Source: CAYFZO01 sp965226235 (lineage in GTDB: Bacteria; Pseudomonadota; Gammaproteobacteria; Poriferisulfidales; Oxydemutatoraceae). Taken from it: DNA of 64,000 bases. The notes below the pieces were generated by a model. It worked only from the letters and a program-made list of their open reading frames with translations, did no database searches and was not told the origin of the DNA. Position numbers and translations under genes: made by a program. This document shows, piece after piece, positions 36,709 through 46,300 of the stretch; the stretch's first letter is position 1, and each line of letters opens with the position of its first letter. The DNA lies in the NCBI GenBank assembly GCA_965226235.1, contig OZ245335.1, positions 1,054,001 to 1,118,000 on the forward strand. The letters are read 5' to 3'.

Positions 36709-37566
36709 AAGCTCGCAGTACCGATCATTCGGTCAGAATGCTTTGTCGGGCAGTTGATGTTCATCCGAGCGGCTATTACGAATGGCTCGTTACCCCATTG
36801 AATGCTCGTGCAATACAGGATCAGCAGTTCACCGCGAAGATCAGGCAGTACTGGCTCGAGAGCGGTGGACACTCTGGTTATCGCAATATTCACGAAGATA
36901 TCCTTGAGGCAAAAATGAGTTGCGGTCGTGACCGGGTGCTACGGTTGATGCGCGCTGCTGGTCTGCGTGCACAACGCGGCTACAAGAACGCCCAGAGGCT
37001 ATGACAGCGGTAAAACGCATCCTGCTATGCCGAACCTGTTGGATCGACAGTTTGAGGTATCTGCGCCAAATCAGTGGTGGGTTAGTGATATCACTTACAT
37101 TCACACACAGGAAGGCTTTTTGTTCCTGGCCGTGGTAATGGATTTATTTGCTCGTAACATTGTGGGCTGGGCTATGGTGCCAAGAATCACCGATAACCTG
37201 GTACTCGATGCGGTAACGATGGCGTACTGGCGGCGCAAGCCTATCAACAAAGTCATGCTTCATTCAGATCAAGGTTCACAATATACAAGCGGTCGGTGTA
37301 AGAAGTTACTCAAGGCGCTGAATATACAAGCCAGTATGAGTCGTCGTGCCAACTGTCATGACAATGCAGTGGCAGAGAGCTTCTTTGCCAACCTGAAGAA
37401 AGAGAAGATCAGAAGAATAAAGTACAAAAGCCGTGCAGGCGCACGGCAATCTATGTTTAACTATATCGAGATGTTCTACAATCCGAAGCGCCGACATACG
37501 CATAATGATCGCGTTGCACCAACGGTCTATGAACAACGATATTTAATGAATCAGGAAAGTGTCTAA
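36687..37566 (+). pseudogene. IS3-family transposase OrfB, frameshifted
   Basis: OrfB is the DDE catalytic part, read in the -1 frame relative to orfA from about 36687 (ERYPFIKARSTDHSV). The integrase core is present: VSDITYI with the first D, LHSDQGSQYTS with the second, and ESFFANLKKEKI with E. One extra base near 36995 breaks the frame: the first part ends RGYKNAQRL with a stop, while the other frame continues PRGYDSGKTHPAMP. A full transposase therefore cannot be made without a correcting event. Confidence 0.85.
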
Positions 37567-37587
37567 CAAACTCAGGCCGTATCACAC

Positions 37588-37812
37588 AAGGGAAAGCGCA
37601 CCAGGTATTACCCTTACCGCCTCCTGATGACTCCCTATGACCGACTTCGATCGCTCCCGGATGCGCCGCAGTATCTCAAGCCCGGTGTCACCTTTGAACA
37701 ACTGGATGACATCGTGATGCAACACAGTGATAATGAAGCTGCCCTGATGCTCAACGAGGCCCGGGATAAACTGTTTCAGTGCTTTAACAAAACCCGAAAC
37801 CACGCCGCCTGA
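37588..37812 (+). pseudogene. C-terminal remnant of a transposase/integrase
   Basis: The frame directly after the target repeat reads KGKRTRYYPYRLLMTPYDRLRSLPDAPQYL and ends FNKTRNHAA. This resembles the C-terminal end of integrase-core transposases. The IS appears to have landed inside it, but the matching upstream half is not recognisable to the left. Confidence 0.45.
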
Positions 37813-38041
37813 GTGCAAACCGAGACGTAAAGAAAACTGCTCTCTTCAGGCTCATTTCCAGATTGGAAAACACTTGTATCGCGGTTGTCGGTTGAACAAA
37901 GGCTCAACCTGCTTATCCCTGAAAGTCATTCGACACCTTCAGCCAGCACAACACTTCCCGAGCCTTACGGCAACAATTTTCCATTTGGGGCGTTTTGCGT
38001 CAAAAGGTTCTGTCCAAACCGACCGGCCCTAGTGCCACTGA

Positions 38042-39178
38042 TTAGTCGATAATCAGGTCGTGCGTTGGCAACAGATCGCGGATTACGTAGGTACGATGCA
38101 ACGCTGAAGCTTGATAAAAATGCCAAATAGGCGTTTCCATTGCAGTGTGGTAATCTTCTTGGCCATCAAGATTCTCCCACTGCCCGTTCCAGTTTTCGCC
38201 TTCATAGATGGGAATCTGCTCGCCGGGTTCACCAAATATTGCCCCTTCTTTCGCTGCGGCTTGCCAAGCGTCAATACGCTCTTGCTTGGGTCCTTGTGTC
38301 AGCAGAACTCTCATTACCCTTTCAGAAATGTCACTAAACGCCCTGCCATCGCCGGAAGAATATTTTTCAGGCTGTAAATTCAAAAAATGTGTGAACATGT
38401 TGTAGAGAGCATGGCAACCTTCATGAAATGTTACCGAATTATTCCTTATAGATGTTATTCCATTGGCCACATAATCATCCCGTTCATAGTCAAAGCTCCA
38501 GACGAGATACGGCCTATCTGGATAGGTGACGACAGAACCGTGTCCTAGCGCGCCTGATGCCGTTTCCGCAAGCCATGAAACAAAATTCCTTAATAAACCG
38601 CCGTGGTAGTCATTCGATTTTGCGATGAACTTTGATGCCTTATCGGTAATATATTCGCGCATATCAGGGCTGAGATTTGCGATCGTCACATCAAGGCCTT
38701 TCACCTCTTCGTGGAACCGGAAGCTGTTATTGACGACCTTGTTCCCTCGAGAACTCACGCCAGAAAATCCGTAATGGGAAAATGTGTCAGCATATACATG
38801 AGCAGCGATCCCCATGAGGGCTGGTGCGAAAGCTCTGTCTGCGAGGCCCAGATGATGATCCCGCATCTCCTGCACAACTTCACTGTCCTTGCGGCATTTC
38901 AAGCGTTCAGTATAGCCCTTACCTTGATTGCCCGGAAGGAAGTGAAATGGTACCCACACGCGACGTTGATCGCCGTCCTTGATATTGGCTATATCGCTCG
39001 TATGGTGTGCGGTCGCTTCCGCGTCGATTCTCGAACCGTCACGGAAGGCCACGTGAGATTTTGCAGTGTTGTCATCAACGAATTGGGCACACGTGGCGAT
39101 GATCTGAGCGGTATACGGATTGATTCCGGCAGCCCGTGCCATTGAATAGGTGCCATAATAATGCATATCTAGTTGCAT
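38042..39178 (-). CDS. Histidine-rich helical protein, possibly DUF6765-like
   Basis: The 378-residue protein is not firmly recognised. It begins MQLDMHYYGTYSMARAAGI and has many conserved-looking His and Asp residues (FVDDNTAKSH, TAHHTSD, ADRAFAPALMGIAAHVYADTFSHYGFSG). This pattern recalls DUF6765 and the zinc-dependent phospholipase C / S1-P1 nuclease fold, where such residues bind metal. No signal peptide is seen. It stands alone between IS remnants and tRNA-Ile, so it may be acquired. A metal-dependent hydrolase is only a guess. Confidence 0.65.
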   Translation of the reverse strand: MQLDMHYYGTYSMARAAGINPYTAQIIATCAQFVDDNTAKSHVAFRDGSRIDAEATAHHTSDIANIKDGDQRRVWVPFHFLPGNQGKGYTERLKCRKDSEVVQEMRDHHLGLADRAFAPALMGIAAHVYADTFSHYGFSGVSSRGNKVVNNSFRFHEEVKGLDVTIANLSPDMREYITDKASKFIAKSNDYHGGLLRNFVSWLAETASGALGHGSVVTYPDRPYLVWSFDYERDDYVANGITSIRNNSVTFHEGCHALYNMFTHFLNLQPEKYSSGDGRAFSDISERVMRVLLTQGPKQERIDAWQAAAKEGAIFGEPGEQIPIYEGENWNGQWENLDGQEDYHTAMETPIWHFYQASALHRTYVIRDLLPTHDLIID

Positions 39179-39398
39179 GGTAGTTTTCCTGTGTGTCGTA
39201 TCATAAACTCTTCGATTCTAGGGACGACGAACTGCAAAGGCAAGGAGAAAAACGCGGGCCGCCTTTAGCAGTTTATCGATTTCATTCCCACGTGGAGCGT
39301 GCAACGTTATCGGTCTATGGAATCGCTTGTACCGAGAGTATACCGCATGACACGGCACGGGGATTGGGAACAGGGGATAGCTATCTTGTTGATATGAT

Positions 39399-39475
39399 TG
39401 GTGGGCCTGGCAGGATTCGAACCTGCGACCAAAGGATTATGAGTCCCCTGCTCTGACCGGCTGAGCTACAGGCCC
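39399..39475 (-). tRNA. tRNA-Ile(CAT), lysidine-type
   Basis: A full cloverleaf of 77 bases including an encoded CCA reads on the minus strand from 39475. The acceptor stem is GGGCCTG/CAGGCCC, and the anticodon loop is CTCATAA. CAT could be Met or Ile2. The C4-G69 and C5-G68 pairs are those used by TilS to recognise tRNA-Ile2, so Ile (decoding AUA after lysidine modification) is preferred. It lies 21 bases after the rpoD stop on the same strand. Confidence 0.88.
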
Positions 39476-39496
39476 GCACATTTCGCGTGTTTGGAC

Positions 39497-41296
39497 TCAG
39501 TTTTCGCTGAGGAAGCTTTTGAGTTTTTCAGCGCGTTGAGGATTGCGTAGCTTGCGTAATGCTTTGGCTTCGATCTGGCGGATTCTCTCGCGTGTCACAT
39601 TAAACTGCTTGCCGACTTCCTCAAGCGTATGGTCGGTATTCATACCGATGCCAAACCGCATGCACAGCACCTTCGCTTCGCGCGGGGTCAACGATTCGAG
39701 CAGTTCATGCGTGGTGTCTTTCAGGCTCTCGGTAATGGCTGATTCGTCGGGCAAGGAGGTCGTTTCGTCTTCTATGAAGTCGCCAAAGTGGGAATCCTTA
39801 TCCTCTCCTATAGGAGACTCCATTGAAATGGGTTCTTTAGCCACCCGCATGACTTTTCTGACCTTCTCTTCGGGTATTTCCATGCGTGTTGCCAAGTCCT
39901 CTGGTGTAGGTTCGCAACCCATTTCCTGCAAGAGTTGTCCGGAAACCCGATTTAGCTTATGAATCGTTTCAATCATATGGACCGGTATGCGAATAGTACG
40001 TGCCTGATCAGATATTGAGCGAGTAATTGCCTGACGTATCCACCAGGTTGCATAAGTCGAGAACTTATAGCCTCTTCGGTATTCAAATTTGTCGACTGCC
40101 TTCATCAAGCCAATGTTTCCTTCCTGAATCAGGTCCAGAAACTGCAACCCCCGATTGGTGTATTTTTTGGCGATGGAGATAACCAGTCTCAAGTTGGCTT
40201 CCACCATTTCCTTCTTCGCCTGAGCTGCCTGGGCCTTGCCTGTATGCACCTTCCGTATCAGTTCCCTGATCTGACTCATTGGCAATCCGGCTTCTTCTTC
40301 TATCCTCTTGAGTTCCTTCCAGGAAAGCATGAATTTTTCCTTGTTCGCTTTTAACTTCTTGGCATATTTCGCACGTGGCGCAGTATGTTTTTCCCACCAC
40401 AACGGGTCGGTTCCGTATTCCTTGAAAGTCGTGATGAAGTGTTTGCGCGGCATACCACACTTCTTGACGCAGATATTAAGCAAAACACCATCATGGGCGC
40501 GTATTTCATCGTTGGTTCCATTGAGCTTCTCCAGTAGACGACCAAGCATCTGCGGGGGTATCTTCGCTTCGACAAATGCGTCAGACACTTTGTCCACTGC
40601 GCGATTGAGGCTTGCCTCGCTTTTCTGCGCCAGTTTGCCCTTGCACCTGTTGTAGAGCTTTGTCAATCCAGCAAAGTATTCCTCGACTTTTTCCTTGTCG
40701 ATACCTCTGGGCAATACATCATCGTCATCCTTTTTGGGTTGTGGCTTGGGAATAGTGAACTCTTCTTCTGGGTCAAACTTCTCCGGCCCGGCGAAGCCGA
40801 TAATGACCTCGGTCAGTTTCGTCTCTTGCTGCTTGCACGTTTCATAGGCATCGATAAAGCTCTTGATCGTGGGCAGATAATGTCCCAGGGCAAGCATCGC
40901 CTGGTACAACCCGGACTCGATACGCCTGGCGATGCGTATCTCGCCTTCCCTGTTAAGCAAATTTACCAAGCCCATTTCCCGCATATACATTCTCACCGGG
41001 TCAGTCGTGCGGCCTGTGTCGCTGCCGGCGCTCGCAAGCACCGCGGCTACTTCTTCAGCGTCTTCCTCATTGGTGACGCCATTCTTGTCAAGCGACAGAT
41101 CGCCATCGCCCGGGGGAACCTCACAAACGCGGATCCCCATTTCATTCAGCATTGCGACAATGTCTTCCAGTTGATCGGAATCAACGAGTCCCTGTGGCAG
41201 GTGATCGTTGATCTCGGCGTATGAGAGATACCCCTGCTCATGACCTTTGGAGATCAGTTTTTTTATTTCCAGAGTTTGATTCTTATCCGACGGCAT
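39497..41296 (-). CDS. rpoD: RNA polymerase sigma factor RpoD (sigma-70)
   Basis: This is the primary sigma factor. The 599-residue protein has the N-terminal region 1.1 (KKLISKGHEQGYLSYAEINDHLP), region 2 (NLRLVISIAKKYTNRGLQFLDLIQEGNIGLMKAVDKFEY and YATWWIRQAITR), region 3 and region 4 (LTPREAKVLCMRFGI, TLEEVGKQFNVTRERIRQIEAKALRKLR). The start ATG 41296 was chosen to give MPSDKNQTLEIKK; an upstream in-frame ATG would add an atypical tail. It follows dnaG, as in the gammaproteobacterial macromolecular synthesis operon. Confidence 0.97.
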   Translation of the reverse strand: MPSDKNQTLEIKKLISKGHEQGYLSYAEINDHLPQGLVDSDQLEDIVAMLNEMGIRVCEVPPGDGDLSLDKNGVTNEEDAEEVAAVLASAGSDTGRTTDPVRMYMREMGLVNLLNREGEIRIARRIESGLYQAMLALGHYLPTIKSFIDAYETCKQQETKLTEVIIGFAGPEKFDPEEEFTIPKPQPKKDDDDVLPRGIDKEKVEEYFAGLTKLYNRCKGKLAQKSEASLNRAVDKVSDAFVEAKIPPQMLGRLLEKLNGTNDEIRAHDGVLLNICVKKCGMPRKHFITTFKEYGTDPLWWEKHTAPRAKYAKKLKANKEKFMLSWKELKRIEEEAGLPMSQIRELIRKVHTGKAQAAQAKKEMVEANLRLVISIAKKYTNRGLQFLDLIQEGNIGLMKAVDKFEYRRGYKFSTYATWWIRQAITRSISDQARTIRIPVHMIETIHKLNRVSGQLLQEMGCEPTPEDLATRMEIPEEKVRKVMRVAKEPISMESPIGEDKDSHFGDFIEDETTSLPDESAITESLKDTTHELLESLTPREAKVLCMRFGIGMNTDHTLEEVGKQFNVTRERIRQIEAKALRKLRNPQRAEKLKSFLSEN

Positions 41297-41594
41297 TTTT
41301 GCCTCTTGATGGTTCCAAATCAGCCCAATGGCGGTAGCTGTACCGGTAGACCAGCAAAGGCCTGCCTTCACCAAAGGAGACTTAACTTCTTATGCTAGCA
41401 CATATCAGATGAGGAAGAAGCGAAGGGAAAATTGAGTGGGGAGCCTGACTTATGGGCTCAAGCAGAGGACAAGCCTGGCCACGGAGAATCCTCTCCTTTT
41501 GCAAATGAGTCGAGCACCCGCCAGGTAATCCGGCTTCAACCTGAAAATATCTCCGGCCTGGCCTGGCCATGGTTCCGGGCCATGGTTCCTGGCC
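41297..41594. other. dnaG-rpoD intergenic region with repeated CCATGG words
   Basis: This 298-base gap holds the rpoD upstream region. Near 41556-41594 the text GGCCATGGTTCC occurs as GGCCATGGTTCCGG followed by GGCCATGGTTCCTGG, flanked by CCTGGCCTGG. These self-complementary words can fold next to the dnaG stop and might terminate or slow dnaG transcripts before rpoD. No gene is seen. Confidence 0.5.
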
Positions 41595-43328
41595 TTACTT
41601 CTGCCTGTCAATGTAGGTTTGCAACAGACCCTGTTCCGTTTCATCCAGTTCACCGGATTCCATCTTTTTGATCAATTCGTCAAAGCGCTGCGTTTCCAGG
41701 TACCGGGTTAACCGGGCTGTGCTTTGTCTGAATTCTTCTTCCTTGTTCCCTGACAGCGGCATTTTCGACAATTGTATGAACAGTTGCTCATAATCGCCGC
41801 CGCGGTATCTTTCAAACAGCACCGGCATGGTTGCTCCGGGAACTTGCCGACAATATTCGATCAAGTCAGCCAAAAACCCTGCCTCAGGCAAGTCAATGGC
41901 GCGGATTTCATCGCACGGTAAATCGACTAATTCTGCAAATGAAGGAGTCGATAACAACAGCGCAGCCGCTACCCGAGCCATGGAATATTGTCGCTCCCGG
42001 TAATTCCCGCGCCCTGTCGGCAATGATTGTTGCCTGAATGGACGCTGCTTTTTCGTACTGACGGCCTGCAGATGCGAAATGGCCATGCCGGCTTTTTGCG
42101 CGAGTTGTTCCGTGAGTAGCTCCCGCATGGTTCCCTGCGGCAAACTGCCCAGCATCGGGCGTGCGCGTGTGGCGAACTTTGCGCGCACCTCCGGAATCGA
42201 CAGGTCAAGCCCGGCGCGCAGATGATCGAACATGAAAAGAGACAGGGGGGTGGCCTGGGCAATGGCTTTTTCAAATTCTCGTCGCCCATGCTTTTGAACG
42301 AAACTGTCCGGATCTTCCTGTTCCGGCAGGAACATGAATTCGACGGTTTTCCCTTCGTGAAAAGCAGGCAGCACCTGTTCCAGCGCCGAAACAGCCGCTT
42401 TTTGACCCGCAAGGTCTCCGTCGAAGCAAAAAACGAGTTTGTCGCACAATTGAAAAAGCTGATGAACATGCTCTTTTGTAAAGGCCGTCCCAAGCGTCGC
42501 GACCACATTCTCAATCCCGTGATTGAACAAGGAAACAACGTCCATATACCCTTCGACAACGAGAACGCTGTCGAGCTTTCGGCACTTCCTGATTTCATAT
42601 GCGCCATAAATGGTGCGGCTTTTTTTGAACAGCGCGGTCTCGGGAGAGTTTAGGTACTTGGGTTGCCCCTCCGCCTGCAACACCCGCCCGCCAAAAGCGA
42701 TGGTGCGCCCTTGCCGGTCACGTATCGGAAACATCAAGCGTTGGCGAAACCGGTCGTAGGCTGGTTTGTCGTCTTTCTTTGCGACCAGGCCGGCTTTGAG
42801 CAGCAAGCGCTCGTTGTACTCCCTGCCAAAAAAACGTTTCAGGTTGTCAAATCCGTCAGGGGCGTAACCGATACCAAAAACTTCCGCGGTGTTTTCCTCG
42901 ATGCCGCGGCGCGCAAGATAATCGACGGCGTGCTTCGCGCGGCCCAGGCTCTTGCGATAAAGTCCGGCAGCTTTGGAAAGCACGTCAAACAAGGATTTGT
43001 ATTCCTCATCGGCAGCCGGATCTCCGCCTTCCCGAGGCACGTCCACGTTTGCAATTTTGGCCAGCGTTTCGATCGCATCGACAAATCCAATGTTCGAGTA
43101 TTCCATCAGAAACTTGGTGACGTTGCCGCCGACATTGCAGCCGAAACAATAATACAGTTGCTTCTGCGGGCTGACGGAAAAAGACGGAGTTTTTTCCTCG
43201 TGGAAAGGGCAGCAGGCCATGTATTCCTGCCCTTTTTTCTGCAATGGAACGAACTGCGAAATAACCTCGACAATGTCGACACCCGTCAACAGGTTGTCTA
43301 TGAAGGCCGAAGGAATCCTGCCGGCCAT
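41595..43328 (-). CDS. dnaG: DNA primase DnaG
   Basis: DnaG makes RNA primers at the replication fork. The 577-residue protein has the CHC2 zinc-binding site (C40, H43, C61, C64), the TOPRIM domain (VLVVEGYMDVVSLF, VFCFDGDLAGQKAA) and a C-terminal DnaB-binding part. The start overlaps nothing, but lies only 9 bases after the gltB stop, so dnaG is probably read from a gltB transcript. rpsU, which usually precedes dnaG, is at 57.4 kb. Confidence 0.96.
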   Translation of the reverse strand: MAGRIPSAFIDNLLTGVDIVEVISQFVPLQKKGQEYMACCPFHEEKTPSFSVSPQKQLYYCFGCNVGGNVTKFLMEYSNIGFVDAIETLAKIANVDVPREGGDPAADEEYKSLFDVLSKAAGLYRKSLGRAKHAVDYLARRGIEENTAEVFGIGYAPDGFDNLKRFFGREYNERLLLKAGLVAKKDDKPAYDRFRQRLMFPIRDRQGRTIAFGGRVLQAEGQPKYLNSPETALFKKSRTIYGAYEIRKCRKLDSVLVVEGYMDVVSLFNHGIENVVATLGTAFTKEHVHQLFQLCDKLVFCFDGDLAGQKAAVSALEQVLPAFHEGKTVEFMFLPEQEDPDSFVQKHGRREFEKAIAQATPLSLFMFDHLRAGLDLSIPEVRAKFATRARPMLGSLPQGTMRELLTEQLAQKAGMAISHLQAVSTKKQRPFRQQSLPTGRGNYRERQYSMARVAAALLLSTPSFAELVDLPCDEIRAIDLPEAGFLADLIEYCRQVPGATMPVLFERYRGGDYEQLFIQLSKMPLSGNKEEEFRQSTARLTRYLETQRFDELIKKMESGELDETEQGLLQTYIDRQK

Positions 43329-43337
43329 CGCAGGGAC

Positions 43338-46300
43338 TTATACGGCTTTGTGCATGGTGTTGGTCAAAACGCTCAACTCCACATCATGCGGCTTGACCAG
43401 GTAAAACGACGGCAGACATTCGGCAAATCGGGCGACTATTCTTCTGCCTCGCGGGCTTTTGGTCTTGCTGACGTATTCGGTGAGCAACGCCAGCAGGTAG
43501 TCCTGCTGCCGCTGCAGGTGCGAACCGTCCATGCGCTGTATCTCCACCAGGTCATCGTTATAACAGTCATGGAAACGATGGTGTTCATCGAAAATCAGTG
43601 CGAGACCACCGCTCATGCCCGCGCCGAAATTGATCCCGGTGTCACCCAGTACGACCACCGTACCACCGGTCATGTACTCGCACCCGTGATCGCCTACGCC
43701 TTCAATGACGGCGACGGTGCCGGAATTCCTGACGGCAAAGCGTTCCCCGGCGAGACCCGCAGCAAAAAACTTTCCGCCGGTCGCGCCATACAGGCAGGTG
43801 TTGCCAACGATCGGCGTCCGATGACCGACGGTGGTTGCGGACTCCGGCGGGCGCAGAGCAATTTCTCCTGCGGCCATGCCTTTACCGACGTAATCGTTGG
43901 CGTCACCTTCAAGGTGTAATCTGAGCCCGCCAGCGTTCCAGGCCCCCAGGCTTTGTCCAGCGGTGCCGGTAAGCTGAATCGTTATCGGTGCGTCTTCCAT
44001 GCCATAGTTGCCGTGCACCCGGGCAATTTCCCCAGACAGCAGAGCCCCGATCGATCGGTGAGTATTGTTGATGGAATAAGCAAAAGTTCCGCCGCTTTTG
44101 TTTTCGATGGCCTGGCGCACATCGGCAAGCATTTTCGTGGCCAACTCCGCTTTGTCGAAAGGCGCGTTCCTGTCGTGAACACAAAACCTGTGCGGGTGCG
44201 TGGCGTCGGTGAGACACGAAAGGATCGGGGTCAGGTCCACGCTTTTTCGTGCGCTTGAACTTTCTTCAGGGATTTCCAGAAACGATGCACAGCCGATGAG
44301 TTCATTGATCTTCCTGACGCCAAGCTTCGCCATCCACCCCCGGGTTTCGGTAGCGACAAACCTGAAGTAGTTCATCACCATCTGTTTCTCCCCGATAAAG
44401 TGCTGTAGCCTGAGAACCTGATTCTGTGTCGCTACGCCGGTCGCGCAGTTGTTCAGATGGCAGATTCGCAGATACTTGCAACCCATCGCGATCATCGGCG
44501 CGGTGCCAAATCCAAAGCTTTCAGCCCCCAGGATGGCCGCCTTCACAACGTCCAGACCGGTTTTCAACCCACCGTCGGTTTGCAACCGCACTTTGCCGCG
44601 CAAGCCATTTTCGCGCAGCACCAGATTGGCTTCGCTGAGACCGAGTTCCCAGGGTGTGCCCGCATACTTGATGCTGGTCAGGGGGCTCGCGCCGGTGCCC
44701 CCGTCGTAACCTGAAATGGTGATCAGGTCAGCGTATGCTTTTGCTACGCCCGCGGCGATCGTACCGACACCCGCTTCGGAGACCAGCTTTACCGATACCA
44801 GGGCGTCTGGATTGACTTGCTTGAGATCAAAAATCAGTTGTGCCAGATCCTCGATCGAATAAATGTCGTGATGTGGCGGAGGCGATATCAGCGTCGTGCC
44901 TTCATTGCAATAACGCAATCCTGCAATCATCGCGTTGACCTTGTTGCCAGGCAGTTGTCCGCCTTCGCCTGGTTTTGCACCCTGGGCTATCTTGATCTGC
45001 AAAACTTCGGCATTGACCAGGTAATGGGGGGTGACGCCGAAGCGCCCCGAGGCAACCTGTTTGATCTTCGAGGATTTATCCGTGCCGTAGCGCCTGGGGT
45101 CTTCCCCCCCCTCGCCTGAGTTGGAACGCGCCCCCAGACAATTCATCGCCTGCGCCAGCGTTTCGTGCGCGTCAGGCGACAACGCCCCCAGCGACATGCC
45201 GGCCGAATTGAAGCGTGGCAGAATGTCTTCCAGCGGCTCGACTTCCTCGATCGCCACAGGTGTCGGCGCGAACTTCAATCTGAACTTGTCACGCAACACG
45301 ATCGGCTGACGCTGATTGATGTGATCCGAGAACAGCTTATAGTCGGCATAACTCCCGCTGCGCACCGCCCGGTGCAACAGCTCGACCACATCCGGGTTAT
45401 AGGCGTGATACTCCTCGCCGTGAACATACTTCAGCAGCCCCCCCTGCTCCAGTGCCTTAGCCGGTTGCCACGCCAGCCAGGCCAAACGCAGTTGCTCTTC
45501 GTGCAACTGCGCGAAACGGATGCCTTGTATGCGGCTGACGGTATTTGCAAAACACAGATCGACTATCTCTTCGTGCAAGCCGACGATTTCAAACAACTGT
45601 GCTCCACGATAGCTCGCTACCGTCGATATGCCCATCTTCGACATGATCTTGTACAGCCCCTTGTTGATCCCATTGCGATAATTCAGGCTCAGCACCGAAG
45701 GGGTAACTTTTTCGCCGACTTCGCCGGCCCCGTGCAGACCGGCCAGCATGCAGTAGGAGAGATAAGGGAAAACCGCGGTCGCGCCATACCCGATCAGCGT
45801 TGCGTGTTGGTGCGGATCGCGGGCAAACCCGGTCTCGACGATGATGTTGGCATCGCAGCGTAAATGCTCGTTCACGAGACGGTGATGTACGGCGCCGCAG
45901 GCAAGCAGCGCATGTATCGGAATTTTGTCTCGCGCGATATTCCTGTCGGAGAGCACGACGAAGCAGACGGATTCTTCTTTTACCGCTTTGACGACTTCGT
46001 CGCAGAGGTTGTTTATCCCGCTTTGCAGATCCAGGTCGGCAGCAATGTTGAGGTCGAAAATCTTGTGACGATAGCCCTGTCCAGCCATTTCCAGAAGGCC
46101 GTAAAACGTGCGTTCAGACAACATCGGCGATTCGATGACAACACGCCTGGCGTTCTCCGGCTTTTCTTCAAACGGGCTACATTCCGGTCCGAGACAGGTC
46201 TCCAGGGACATCACGACGGATTCGCGCAAGGAATCTATCGGCGGGTTGGTTACCTGGGCGAACTGTTGGCGAAAGGTGTCTGTGAGCAACCGGGGGCGCA

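Larger units (their letters stand above)
36344..37584 (+). mobile_element. IS3-family insertion sequence, 1241 bp
   Basis: The left end begins TGATACGGCCTGAGT and the right end, read inward, begins with the same 15 bases; both arms also share GACACTTT further in. A 3-bp target repeat CAC flanks it (36341-36343 and 37585-37587), as is normal for IS3-family elements. It holds orfA and a broken orfB. Downstream sequence is part of another transposase, so it may have inserted into an older element. Confidence 0.9.

Noticed and set aside
39399..39475. tRNA-Ile as attachment site of an integrated island
   Set aside because: Its 3' end faces the accessory region, but I saw no second copy of the tRNA end and no integrase gene.
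41297..41374. N-terminal extension of RpoD
   Set aside because: The added residues (MVKAGLCWSTGTATAIGL) are unlike any sigma-70 start, and ATG 41296 aligns with the family.
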